A stretch of 64,000 nt of DNA. It comes from Accumulibacter jenkinsii. GTDB lineage: Bacteria > Pseudomonadota > Gammaproteobacteria > Burkholderiales > Rhodocyclaceae. The notes under the pieces are model-generated. The model saw only the letters and a list, made by a program, of their open reading frames with translations, did no database searches and was not told the origin of the DNA. Location of the stretch: NCBI GenBank assembly GCA_036625225.1, contig JAZKUF010000001.1, positions 620,001 to 684,000 of the forward strand. The letters run 5' to 3'. Positions 16,470-25,321 of the stretch are shown one piece after another (positions within the stretch are counted from its first letter, which is position 1; the number at the start of each line of letters is the position of its first letter). Made by a program: the position numbers and the translations under genes.

Positions 16470-17711
16470 TTAAATAACAGAAATAGGCGCGTCTTGCAAG
16501 AGACCATCGATCGCCTGCAGGGCGTCAGGAAGCTCCGTATAGCAGAGTTCGTAGGCAGACGTCAGTTCGACGAAGCGGATCAGTTTGGCCAGCTTCGCCT
16601 CGCTCGCCGGGCTGGACAGGCGGGCGTGGGTGCCCAGCAGGCGAATCAGGGTCTGCAATGGACGTATGCCAGTCAGCCGTGCCCGCCCGCCGCCCGCGAC
16701 ATAAACCGGAAACAGAATCGCCGCCGGCGCTGCGGCCATTTCGAGCGTCTCATGGTTCCCCGCGGGTGTGATGTAGCGAACGCTGCGACCATAGCGACTG
16801 AGGGTCGGCAGCTGCCGCAACACCGGGTAGAAAGGCTCGAGAAGCGTCCAGGAGCCCGCCTTGATCGACAGACAGGTGGGCAGTGGCAGCAATGCCCCAT
16901 CGTCTTCACCAATGGCGATCGTGTCGTCTCCGAGATAACTGAATCCATTGGCCACCAGGAAAGCCGTCAGGGTCGATTTGCCGATACCGCTGCTGCCCGG
17001 GACCAGCAGGCTGCGCCCTCGCCGGCTAACCCCGGCGGCGTGAAAATAGGCGAGCAGCGGCGTCCCCGGATGCTCGATGCCGAGCAGCAGTTCAACGAGG
17101 CGCGAGATCGTCTGATTGATCGTCTTCGGCGTCGCGATGAGACGATCCCGATACGTCAGCCGATAGAGCGCCTCGCCCCGCGAAATTTCAAGGCGCCCCG
17201 TGTCCTTGCCGTCATCGACGGCGCGCTGCCGGAAACGCGAGAAAAATGCTTCATCGACTTCCGGGACCGAGGAAAGCACCTTGATCCGGTCTCGGCCAAA
17301 ACGGAAGACGCCGCAGTCTGTCGCTCTCTGCTGCTCGCCAACGGCGAAGAGATTCTCCTGCTGGCCTGCCCCGGCTACCGTATCTTCGGCGTCCCGACTG
17401 TTCTGCAGGCCGTCCCGGGTCAATTCGGCGATCACCTGCGTGACATCGCGCGCAGCGTGCTCGTTGGAAATCGCGAAATGCCTCGCGAAGACCGACGCGA
17501 TGTCGCCTTTTTCATAGCCTTTGGCCAGCAGTTCCCAGACCAGCGTCGCGGTCGCGTTGAGGACGAGGAGTCTGTCGGTGAGGGGATAATAAAGCACCGA
17601 GGCCTCGTCCAGACGGTGCAGGAAAGGACGATCGAGAGACTGCGCGCCATCATCGACAGCGCGCAGTTCCTTCTGCAGACAGTCCGCAAGGTCTAAGGTG
17701 AAATCTCTCAA
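16470..17711 (-). CDS. PqqD-like (RRE) domain fused to HPr kinase/phosphorylase-like domain
   Basis: A 413-residue protein. Residues about 25-105 resemble PqqD (LHRLDEASVLYYPLTDRLLVLNATATLVWELLAKG and a following winged helix), the peptide-recognition fold used by many RiPP enzymes. Residues about 200-400 resemble the C-terminal HPr kinase domain with a Walker A GSSGIGKST near residue 235 and a YLGDDTIAI segment. Such kinases occur in lasso-peptide clusters and near small peptides, where they can phosphorylate the peptide. The start is a TTG with no better alternative upstream and a weak ribosome site. The 61-residue peptide gene is 145 bp upstream on the same strand. The substrate is unknown. 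Confidence 0.7.
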   Translation of the reverse strand: MRDFTLDLADCLQKELRAVDDGAQSLDRPFLHRLDEASVLYYPLTDRLLVLNATATLVWELLAKGYEKGDIASVFARHFAISNEHAARDVTQVIAELTRDGLQNSRDAEDTVAGAGQQENLFAVGEQQRATDCGVFRFGRDRIKVLSSVPEVDEAFFSRFRQRAVDDGKDTGRLEISRGEALYRLTYRDRLIATPKTINQTISRLVELLLGIEHPGTPLLAYFHAAGVSRRGRSLLVPGSSGIGKSTLTAFLVANGFSYLGDDTIAIGEDDGALLPLPTCLSIKAGSWTLLEPFYPVLRQLPTLSRYGRSVRYITPAGNHETLEMAAAPAAILFPVYVAGGGRARLTGIRPLQTLIRLLGTHARLSSPASEAKLAKLIRFVELTSAYELCYTELPDALQAIDGLLQDAPISVI

Positions 17712-17856
17712 TTCGATGGGGCGCGGGCCTGCAATACAGCGTGAACGACTTGCCTCGCATTGACGGCAATGGCCAGGGGACGAGCCATCCCTCCTCGGCT
17801 CAAGTCAAAACGGCTTGCGGCCACCCAGAGAGCACGGGTCGGTGCAGCCGACAGTT

Positions 17857-18042
17857 TCACAAAGAGGTATCGGCGTGAGCGCTGTTCGACTTCGTCACCG
17901 CAAGGACAGCGAGCACGGCTGGCACCGTATAGACGGCGTGTTTACCCACGATCGCCAGCGCTTCGCGGCGTGACATGGTCTTCTGCTCAACCCCCTCATT
18001 TCCACTGGCAAGGGAGGACTGATCTGGCTTCTCTGCGTTCAT
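17857..18042 (-). CDS. Small twin-arginine-like peptide, possible substrate of the PqqD-kinase protein
   Basis: A 61-residue protein with a polar N-terminus (about 22 residues), a twin-arginine-like motif SRREAL, a hydrophobic stretch (YTVPAVLAVLAV) and a possible AHA signal-peptidase site only four residues (DTSL) before the end. If cleaved there almost nothing would remain, so the protein is either a membrane-tethered peptide or a leader-like precursor. The ATG has AAGG seven to ten bases upstream. Similar RREAL...YT.P-type small proteins are, to my recollection, found beside PqqD/HPr-kinase genes. Function is unknown. Confidence 0.6.
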   Translation of the reverse strand: MNAEKPDQSSLASGNEGVEQKTMSRREALAIVGKHAVYTVPAVLAVLAVTKSNSAHADTSL

Positions 18043-18282
18043 TTTTTTTACCTTTCAAATAAAAGAAACAAATTCGGTCGGTCCGGAGCCGACCCTCATG
18101 CCGGAACCGTCCCTCCACGACTCCCTCAACTTCCCGCGGGATTCATGCTGCACGCGGGCAAGCTCGGCTCAGGAAACCATGGGCCGCCGCAACCAACAGA
18201 CCCTGTCGAGTATTCAGCATTTTGTATTGGCCATTTCCGAGCAGGAAAAGAGGGTCGTCGCCGAAGAGGGGAGGCAAACCTA

Positions 18283-18310
18283 CCCCTGTGCGGATGTCGC
18301 CGCACAGGGG
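18283..18310. terminator. Perfect 11-bp hairpin downstream of GEVED protein gene
   Basis: CCCCTGTGCGG/CCGCACAGGGG with loop ATGTCG lies 18 bp beyond the stop at 18329. There is no good T tract on the minus strand, so it is either an imperfect terminator or an RNA stability element. Confidence 0.5.
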
Positions 18311-18328
18311 TTTCAGCCACCGCCTAAA

Positions 18329-20392
18329 CTAATTGCATCTTCCGTTTCCGGGTTCGCCCATTACTTCCGCAGAACCGCCCGGCCTGCCCTTGGCAACGAT
18401 GTAGATACTGTTGCCTTCGGTATCATCGCGCATCGCCGAGGTAATGCACAAAGTCTTCTTTTCTCCGTCCTGCAGGCTGTTCACTTTGAATTTCGTGCTG
18501 TTCACGGTGATTTCGAGCTTCCGGATGCCAGGCTGGCCGTTGGTGATCGTGACATAGTCGTCCACGCGGCTCACGATGGGAATGAGCTGGCTCGCGGCCA
18601 CCTCGGGGTCACTGCCTTTGAGACGCAGGCCGGTCGCAAACCATGGATCGGTCGAGCAGGTATGGCCCGCCGAGTCGGTCGCGGTACAGGCGATCGTTCC
18701 GGAAGCGGTACTCATTTTTCGGGCTGTGACCTGTACGGAGCCTGCAGCCGGAGTGAAGGTCCAGGTCGGTGGCGCACTCGCGACCACCGGCGTGCCTGGC
18801 GGAACGAAGGTGATACCCGTGGCCGGATCAATGTTGATCGTCTTCTGGCACTGTATGGACGAGATACCGCCAGTCATCGATCCATTCGGCGAAACGGTGA
18901 ACTGCACGCCGCTGAAGAGCGGCGGGGCGGCAGGAAGCGAGGTGATCGGGGAAGTCACGCAGGGTTCGTAAATTCCGTTCGCCATGTAGTCTTCCACTTC
19001 GCCGTTCTCGGCAGACCCGACGGGGGTGGGCGCTGCTTTCCAATCCGCGTCGGTGCTGATGCGACAGCGCACCGCGGTCGGGCCGGCCGTCAGGGGGGTG
19101 ACGAAGCCATTGAAGTTGAGGACGAAACTCGTGCCCGCCGGAGTGCCCGCAGGAACCACGACGGTTGCCCCCTCTCCCGCCATGGGTTCGCCGAAGACGC
19201 CGCTACGGTTGAAGTCTATCCAGCAGGCGAGAACGGCATCCACACTGGTCTGGTTGGTCCCCTTGACGTTCATCTTGACCGACGTCGTCGTGGTGAGGAG
19301 GGTCGGCAGGTTCTTCAGATCGATGCCATCCTCGTCATCGGTCGCGGTATTGTTGTCGGCAGTTGCGCTACCGTTCTGCAGCGTCCCATCGTCGCTATCG
19401 GACTTGATGAGGCCCAGATACACATTCTCACCCAGCACATGCGATGGCCCGCCATCGGCAAGCGTGGTGTTGTAGTTGGGTGGCGTCGTCGGCGTACCCG
19501 CGGCCGTGCCGATGCTCGGATCAGGCGCGTCGCCAAAGTCCGTCTCAACGCAAGGAATCGGATTGCCATTGGGAGGAAGCCCGGCATTGCCGTCGGTGCC
19601 ATAGAGGAATTTTACCCCGGTGATATCGGCTTCCGTAAAGGTGTCTGTCGTCGTGAAAACGAACTGCAGTGCATTTTGAACGACAGGAAAATAGCCGCCC
19701 CCCGAGGGCAAGCTGCCTGGCGCAGTGATCGAATGGTTGGGGCCTCCGTTTCCAACTTTAATACTGCCGGCGTTAAACAGTCCCGAATAGCCGGTGGTCG
19801 CGACCCCATAGGAACCGAAAGAATTGGGGTTGAGTTCATTTGTCCAGGAGGATCCCGTGCCATTGAACAAAGGTTCGGAAGGATTGGTGATGGTGGAACT
19901 TGTATATATGGTGCTTCCCGGAACAAGCACAGGATTGGCCGTCGCAGCGTACGACAACGACGGGTTGGTGTTGATGCTGAAAACGACACCTGTGAGCGTA
20001 TCGCCTTGGGTAGGCGTCGGCGCGCCGATGTTCTTCAGGATCAGCGTTAGCGTCCTGGGGTTGGTTGACGTGTTCAGGGAAAATATCGCTGCCCCGGATA
20101 CTGTCGTCGCAGGATGTTCCGCACTCGGACCAGATCCGGCACACGTGAGAGCCGGGTTGACGGGTGGATCCGACAACGCCGGCGAGCTACCGAGCGCCAT
20201 CCCCACGGCCGCCATTCCCATCATCAAGGGTAATCTCGGAAAGGACGCATCCGATCTCGCTGGAGCCGGGGTACCTTGGCTTTGCTCGAAACCGTTCACG
20301 ACGCTCAAGCCGTGTATTGACTCCTCACGGAGCGCCAGCGCCAGGCGGGTTGGTCTTGCCGGACAGGTTATCACTGGAATCCTCGCTCTCAT
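18329..20392 (-). CDS. Large secreted GEVED-domain surface protein
   Basis: A 687-residue protein. After a 57-residue N-terminal extension there is a hydrophobic segment LPLMMGMAAVGMALGSSPALS that looks like a signal peptide. The rest is Gly/Thr/Asn/Pro-rich and beta-like, with DFGDAPDP, GGPSHVLG, a DDEDGID segment and the GEVEDY motif typical of GEVED-type adhesin or matrix modules (about residues 270-480). There is no PEP-CTERM, LPXTG or autotransporter end. The ATG at 20392 has AAAGGAAC upstream; a later start near the signal peptide is possible. It is upstream of the 61-residue peptide and the PqqD-kinase gene on the same strand. Role presumably extracellular; not further known. Confidence 0.65.
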   Translation of the reverse strand: MRARIPVITCPARPTRLALALREESIHGLSVVNGFEQSQGTPAPARSDASFPRLPLMMGMAAVGMALGSSPALSDPPVNPALTCAGSGPSAEHPATTVSGAAIFSLNTSTNPRTLTLILKNIGAPTPTQGDTLTGVVFSINTNPSLSYAATANPVLVPGSTIYTSSTITNPSEPLFNGTGSSWTNELNPNSFGSYGVATTGYSGLFNAGSIKVGNGGPNHSITAPGSLPSGGGYFPVVQNALQFVFTTTDTFTEADITGVKFLYGTDGNAGLPPNGNPIPCVETDFGDAPDPSIGTAAGTPTTPPNYNTTLADGGPSHVLGENVYLGLIKSDSDDGTLQNGSATADNNTATDDEDGIDLKNLPTLLTTTTSVKMNVKGTNQTSVDAVLACWIDFNRSGVFGEPMAGEGATVVVPAGTPAGTSFVLNFNGFVTPLTAGPTAVRCRISTDADWKAAPTPVGSAENGEVEDYMANGIYEPCVTSPITSLPAAPPLFSGVQFTVSPNGSMTGGISSIQCQKTINIDPATGITFVPPGTPVVASAPPTWTFTPAAGSVQVTARKMSTASGTIACTATDSAGHTCSTDPWFATGLRLKGSDPEVAASQLIPIVSRVDDYVTITNGQPGIRKLEITVNSTKFKVNSLQDGEKKTLCITSAMRDDTEGNSIYIVAKGRPGGSAEVMGEPGNGRCN

Positions 20393-21233
20393 CACATTGT
20401 TCCTTTACTAGCCAGAGAAAAAAGTCGTCATCGGGCCACTGCGCGGCCCGCGCCCCCCTAACTCCCTTCCTCGTACCGAGTTAGGACCGGCTTTTGCAGT
20501 GTTGAGCGGCCTGCTTTGGCGGGATCAAACGTCGGAATTGTCCGTACCTGTTTTTGTCATCGATCGCGACCCTGCAAATCCCGGCCAGCGGCGAAATAGC
20601 GGTGTTCCTAAACGCCAGATATATTCATTATATTTATATGTTTCAAAATATTATCGATCGAATCAGACAAAAATAAATTTTATCGTCAGCCATCCGGAGC
20701 GTGATATTCGGATTAAAAAAAATTATACGAAGCCACTCACGGCCAGCGCGTCACAATAATGCATGATCTGTGCCAGATTACTTTAAATAAATAATAACAT
20801 CATGATTTAAAACCATATATTTAATAATTCCCGGAAGCTCAAAAAGCGGTGATTTTTCCCCGTGTAAAAATTATCGACACACTCCAGCGCCGTATAGATT
20901 CACCTCCTCGCGGCATATCTCCCACTCCACTAATCCCCCTGTCATAGTAGCGCTACTCGATCGGCGATTCGACGCAATGCACCTGCGCTGCGCAAACACG
21001 ACCTTCTGCAAATAGAACACCGAGGGACTGAAGAAGCTGCCGGCGGAGCGATTGCTGGATCTGGCCAGGAAAGCAAAGGCACGGGACCCTTCTTCGGCGC
21101 GGATGTCCGGTAACCCATAACCTGTGGCTGGCTGCCCTCCCCGAGCGAAGTTGACCTGCGTCAACCTGGCAGCGCTGCCTTGCCGCTAAGGTCTCGCCTT
21201 TGTCCGAAGCATTTTTTCGTTCGAGGAGACGCG
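20393..21233. other. Long intergenic region with an AT-rich island
   Basis: About 840 bp without a convincing gene between divergent genes. An imperfect hairpin CTAACTC/GAGTTAG lies at about 20458-20486. From about 20610 to 20880 the sequence is strikingly AT-rich (runs such as ATTATATTTATATG and TTTAAATAAATAATAA) in an otherwise GC-rich genome. A short plus-strand peptide near 21024-21113 (LKKLPAERLLDLARKAKARD, then a stop) looks like a gene remnant but could not be assigned. The GAGGAG for iorA is at about 21222. Confidence 0.6.
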
Positions 21234-23138
21234 ATGTCCGTAGCAGCAGCGATATCAAGCGAGCCCGTGGCGGCGCCCGGCCGCTTTCTGATGTCCGGTA
21301 ACGAAGCGGTGGCGCGGGCCGTATGGGAAGCGGGAATACGGGTCGCGGCGGCCTATCCCGGCACACCGGCGACCGAAATGCTCGAGTGTGTGTCGACTTA
21401 TCCGGACATCTACACCGAATGGTCGGTGAACGAGAAAGTCTCGCTCGAAGTCGCTTTCGGCGCCTCGATGGCGGGGTCGCGCAGTTTCTGTGCGATGAAG
21501 CATGTCGGCATGAATGTCGCGTCGGACGCCTTGATGACCATGACGCTGACCGGCGTCGCCGGCGGGCTGGTGATCGCGATCGCCGACGACGTCGGCCTCT
21601 CGTCGTCGCAGAACGAGCAGGACTCTCGCTACTGGGGTCGCTTCGCGCACGTTCCCGTGCTCGAACCGGCGGATTCTCAGGAAGCGCATGACTTCACGCT
21701 GGCAGCCTTCGAACTCTCCGAGCGCTTCGAAGTGCCGGTGATTCTCCGGCTGACCACCCGCATCTGCCACGTCAAGGGTCTGGTCAGCGTCGGCGAACGC
21801 TGCGCACGAGCGGTCGCCGGTTTCACCAAGGACGTCGGCCGCTGGGTGATGGTCCCCAGCGCCGCCGGACGACGTTTGCCGCTGATGTTCGAGCGCGAAC
21901 GCCGGCTGCGCGCCGCAGCGGAGATCTCCGGACTCAACGTCGCCGAAGCAGGCAGCGACCGCCGGATCGGCTTCGTCACCTCTGGCCCGGCGTACATGCA
22001 TGTGCGGGAGAGCTTCCCCGATGCACCGGTCTTCAAGCTCGGCTTCTCGTTCCCGCTGCCCTTGGCAAGCCTGCGCAGGTTCGCCGAAGCGTGCGAGCGG
22101 CTGGTGGTGGTCGAGGAGGTCGAGCCGCTGATCGAAAACGAACTCAAGGCGCAGGGTATGGCGGTCACCGGCAAGGAGATCCTGCCGCTCTCCGGCGAGT
22201 TGTCGCCGCAGGTGCTAAAGCCCGCGATCGCCGGGCTGCTCGGCGAGGCCCTGCCGGAACTTGCGGCGAGCGCACCGCTGCCGGTTTTTCCACGGCCGCC
22301 GACGATGTGTGTCGCCTGTCCGCATCTGGGCGTCTATTACACCCTCTCGCAGTTGCGCAATGTCACCATCTCGGGTGACATCGGCTGTTACACGCTCGGT
22401 TTCGGCCAGCCCTGGAACGCGCTCGATGCGTGCATCTCGATGGGCGCCTCGATGGGCATGGCGCTGGGTCTCGACAAGGGACGCAGCGACACCGAGAAGG
22501 GCCAGAAGATCGTCGCCGTGATCGGCGACTCGACCTTCCTCCACATGGGCATGCAGGGCCTGCTCGACATCGTGTACAACCGCGGCAATGTCACCGTCCT
22601 GCTGCTCGACAACCGCGCGGTCGGCATGACCGGCGGCCAGGACAATCCGGGCAGCGGCCGCGACATCCATGGCCATGAGGCACCGCGGGTCGATTTTGCG
22701 CGCCTCGTCAAGGCGCTCGGCGTGCGCGAAGAACGCGTGCATGTGGTCAACGCCTATGAACTGCCGGTCCTGCTGAAGACCTTGCGCGAGGAAACGAAGA
22801 TCCCCGAGCCATCGGTGATCATCACCAGCCAGCCCTGCGTACTGATCAGGGACTACCAGCCGCTGAAGCCGTACCGGGTGGTCGAGGAAAGGTGCACCGG
22901 TTGTGGCAACTGCATCGATGTCGGTTGCCCGGCGATCCACGTCACGCGTCGTGATCGGGTGACGAAAGCCAACGGGCGCGAAGTCGAGCTCGCCTTCGTG
23001 CGCATCGAGAGCGCCGCCTGCACCGGCTGCGGTCTCTGCCTCAAGCCCTGTGCGCCGGATGCGATCGTCCATGTCGACGCCCTCGCGATGCCGATCAAGG
23101 TGATCCGGAAGAGCGCCGCACCGCTGCCCAACGCGTAG
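21234..23138 (+). CDS. iorA: Indolepyruvate:ferredoxin oxidoreductase, alpha subunit
   Basis: A 634-residue thiamine-diphosphate enzyme subunit that oxidatively decarboxylates aryl-pyruvates from aromatic amino acids to acyl-CoA, reducing ferredoxin. The N-terminal pyrimidine-binding region begins GNEAVARAVWEAGIRVAAAYPGTPATEM. The TPP-binding region includes GDIGCYTLG and the GDSTFLHMGMQGLLD block (about residues 380-450). The C-terminus carries two 4Fe-4S ferredoxin motifs, CTGCGNCIDVGC near residue 553 and CTGCGLCLKPC near 596. GAGGAG lies before the ATG at 21234. iorB follows 70 bp downstream. Confidence 0.95.
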   Translation: MSVAAAISSEPVAAPGRFLMSGNEAVARAVWEAGIRVAAAYPGTPATEMLECVSTYPDIYTEWSVNEKVSLEVAFGASMAGSRSFCAMKHVGMNVASDALMTMTLTGVAGGLVIAIADDVGLSSSQNEQDSRYWGRFAHVPVLEPADSQEAHDFTLAAFELSERFEVPVILRLTTRICHVKGLVSVGERCARAVAGFTKDVGRWVMVPSAAGRRLPLMFERERRLRAAAEISGLNVAEAGSDRRIGFVTSGPAYMHVRESFPDAPVFKLGFSFPLPLASLRRFAEACERLVVVEEVEPLIENELKAQGMAVTGKEILPLSGELSPQVLKPAIAGLLGEALPELAASAPLPVFPRPPTMCVACPHLGVYYTLSQLRNVTISGDIGCYTLGFGQPWNALDACISMGASMGMALGLDKGRSDTEKGQKIVAVIGDSTFLHMGMQGLLDIVYNRGNVTVLLLDNRAVGMTGGQDNPGSGRDIHGHEAPRVDFARLVKALGVREERVHVVNAYELPVLLKTLREETKIPEPSVIITSQPCVLIRDYQPLKPYRVVEERCTGCGNCIDVGCPAIHVTRRDRVTKANGREVELAFVRIESAACTGCGLCLKPCAPDAIVHVDALAMPIKVIRKSAAPLPNA

Positions 23139-23207
23139 CCCCCGGGCGGTCCGCGCTGCACCCGCGCCCGCTCCCCGCATCCCCCGCTGCTGAAAGGTTT
23201 CTCTGCG

Positions 23208-23846
23208 ATGGCTGAAACAGGCAAGTTCGACACCACCAACATCCTCGTCGTCGGCACCGGCGGCCAGGGGGTCATGACCGCCACCGAGATCCTCGCCGAA
23301 GCGGCGATCGTGCTCGGTCACGACGTCAAGAAGACCGAAGTCGCCGGCATGGCGCAGCGCGGCGGCGTCGTCTCGTCGCACCTGCGTTTCGGTGCGAAGG
23401 TCCTGTCGCCACAGATCACCCCCGGTTCGGCCGATGTGCTGCTCGGTTTCGAGGCCGCCGAGGCGATGCGCTGGCGCCATATGCTGCGCCCGCAAGGCCT
23501 GGTATTGATGAACACCGGCCGCCTGGTGCCGCCGGTCGTCGAAATGGGCCTCTACGATTACCCCGACGATCCGGTGGCCAGCATGCGCGCGACCGGCACC
23601 CGCGTCTTCGCTTTCGACGCTTCGCACATCGCCCAGGGACTCGGCGACGTTCGCCTCGGCAATACGGTGATGCTGGGCGCCATCGCGGACCACCTGCCGT
23701 TCCCGGCCGAAGTGCTCGAGCGCTGCATCCTCAAGCGCTTCGCACGCAAGAAGGCTGAACTCGTCGAACTCAACCGCCTCGCCTTCACCGCCGGTCGCCT
23801 GGCCGCCGAACAGGCGGAGAAAGCCGAAGCGCCCGATTTACGCTAG
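23208..23846 (+). CDS. iorB: Indolepyruvate:ferredoxin oxidoreductase, beta subunit
   Basis: A 212-residue gamma-type 2-oxoacid:acceptor oxidoreductase subunit that pairs with IorA. The glycine-rich start NILVVGTGGQGVMTATEILAEAA and the following KKTEVAGMAQRGGVVSSHLRFG are typical. Length fits the family. It is the second gene of the ior operon. Confidence 0.93.
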   Translation: MAETGKFDTTNILVVGTGGQGVMTATEILAEAAIVLGHDVKKTEVAGMAQRGGVVSSHLRFGAKVLSPQITPGSADVLLGFEAAEAMRWRHMLRPQGLVLMNTGRLVPPVVEMGLYDYPDDPVASMRATGTRVFAFDASHIAQGLGDVRLGNTVMLGAIADHLPFPAEVLERCILKRFARKKAELVELNRLAFTAGRLAAEQAEKAEAPDLR

Positions 23847-23972
23847 AATCGCGGCCTCGGCCTGGATCGATCGACGGCGGGTGGACCTTCGCCCGGATCC
23901 TTGTCACGCCACCGTTCACCCTTCTGTTCCCTTTGCTCCCGGCTACTCCAGGAAAATGCAGGAAAATCCAAG

Positions 23973-24824
23973 ATGACGGCAACCCTCCTCGACGGCAACG
24001 TGCTGGCGCAAAAGCTGCGTGCAGATTTCAAGATGCGCGCCGAAGCGCTGGCCGCGCGCGGCAATCGCCCGGGCCTCGCGGTGCTTCTGGTCGGTGAAGA
24101 CCCGGCGTCGCAGGTCTATGTGCGCAACAAGGTGAACGCCTGCGCGCAGGCCGGTTTTTACTCCGAGAAGATCACCTACGCGCCCGACGTCGAGCCGCAG
24201 ATCGTCTTCGACAAGCTCGCCGAACTCAACGCCGACCCGAAGATCCACGGCATCCTGGTGCAGTTGCCGCTGCCGAAGCACTTCGACAGCGACGCGGTGC
24301 TCAAGGCGATCGCCCCGGAAAAGGATGTCGACGGTTTCCACGCCGAGAACGTCGGCGCGCTGATGCAGGGCCACCCGCGCTTCATCCCATGCACTCCCTA
24401 CGGGGTCATGAAGTTCCTCGCCGAAGCCGGCGTCGACCCCAGAGGCAAGGAAGCCGTGATCCTCGGTCGCTCGAACATCGTCGGCAAGCCGATGGCGATG
24501 CTCCTGATGCAGGCCAGCGCGACGGTCACCATCTGCCATTCGCAGACCCGCGACCTCGCTTTCCATACCCGCCGCGCCGACATCCTGGTCGCCGCGCTCG
24601 GCAAGGCGCGTTTCGTCACCGCCGGGATGGTGAAACCCGGCGCGGTGGTGATCGATGTCGGCATCAACCGCCTGCCCGATGGCAAACTCTGCGGTGACGT
24701 CGATTTCGCCGGCGTCAGCGAAGTCGCCTCATTGATCACGCCGGTTCCTGGTGGAGTCGGGCCGATGACCATCACCATGCTGCTCGCCAACACGCTCGAA
24801 GCGGCCGAACGAGGGGTGCACTGA
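23973..24824 (+). CDS. folD: Bifunctional methylenetetrahydrofolate dehydrogenase/cyclohydrolase
   Basis: A 283-residue enzyme interconverting 5,10-methylene- and 10-formyl-tetrahydrofolate with NADP. It shows GEDPASQVYVRNKVNAC (with the catalytic Lys in YVRNK), the substrate loop QLPLPKHFD, PCTPYGVM, the Rossmann motif GRSNIVGKPMAMLL and the C-terminal PVPGGVGPMT. The ATG at 23973 gives the conserved short N-terminus; an upstream frame is open but not conserved. The stop overlaps the purE start (TGATG), so folD, purE and purK are translationally linked, joining one-carbon and purine metabolism. Confidence 0.96.
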   Translation: MTATLLDGNVLAQKLRADFKMRAEALAARGNRPGLAVLLVGEDPASQVYVRNKVNACAQAGFYSEKITYAPDVEPQIVFDKLAELNADPKIHGILVQLPLPKHFDSDAVLKAIAPEKDVDGFHAENVGALMQGHPRFIPCTPYGVMKFLAEAGVDPRGKEAVILGRSNIVGKPMAMLLMQASATVTICHSQTRDLAFHTRRADILVAALGKARFVTAGMVKPGAVVIDVGINRLPDGKLCGDVDFAGVSEVASLITPVPGGVGPMTITMLLANTLEAAERGVH

Positions 24825-25321
24825 TGCCGTCCGCGCAGCCGCTGGTCGGCGTCGTCATGGGCTCCGATTCCGACTGGCCGACGATGCAGGCGGCGGCGGT
24901 GATCCTCAAGGAATTCGGAGTGGCTTACGAGGCCCGCGTCGTCTCGGCGCATCGCACGCCGGATCTGCTTTTCGAGTACGCCGGCGAGGCCGCCACGCGC
25001 GGACTCAAAGCGATCATCGCCGGCGCCGGCGGCGCCGCCCATCTGCCGGGAATGCTGGCCGCCAAGACCCTCGTCCCGGTCCTCGGCGTGCCGGTGCAAT
25101 CGAAAGCGCTTGCCGGCCAGGATTCGCTGCTCTCGATCGTCCAGATGCCGAAAGGCATTCCGGTGGCAACCTTCGCCATCGGTGAAGCGGGCGCTGCCAA
25201 CGCCGCGCTTTTCGCCGTCGCCATCCTGGCCACCGGCGACGCCGCCCTGGCGCAGCGCCTCGCCGATTTCCGCCGGGCACAGACCGGGAAAGTGATGGCG
25301 ATGAAGTTGCCGGAAGTGTGA
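24824..25321 (+). CDS. purE: N5-carboxyaminoimidazole ribonucleotide mutase
   Basis: A 165-residue class I PurE that converts N5-CAIR to CAIR in purine synthesis. The N-terminal VGVVMGSDSDWPTM, the AHRTPD block and GAGGAAHLPGM are intact. Its start overlaps the folD stop and its stop overlaps the GTG start of purK. Confidence 0.96.
   Translation: MPSAQPLVGVVMGSDSDWPTMQAAAVILKEFGVAYEARVVSAHRTPDLLFEYAGEAATRGLKAIIAGAGGAAHLPGMLAAKTLVPVLGVPVQSKALAGQDSLLSIVQMPKGIPVATFAIGEAGAANAALFAVAILATGDAALAQRLADFRRAQTGKVMAMKLPEV

Noticed and set aside
18098..20050. A 650-codon plus-strand frame opposite the GEVED protein
   Set aside because: It is antisense to a protein with clear GEVED and secretion features; the translation is Arg/Gly-rich with no domain.
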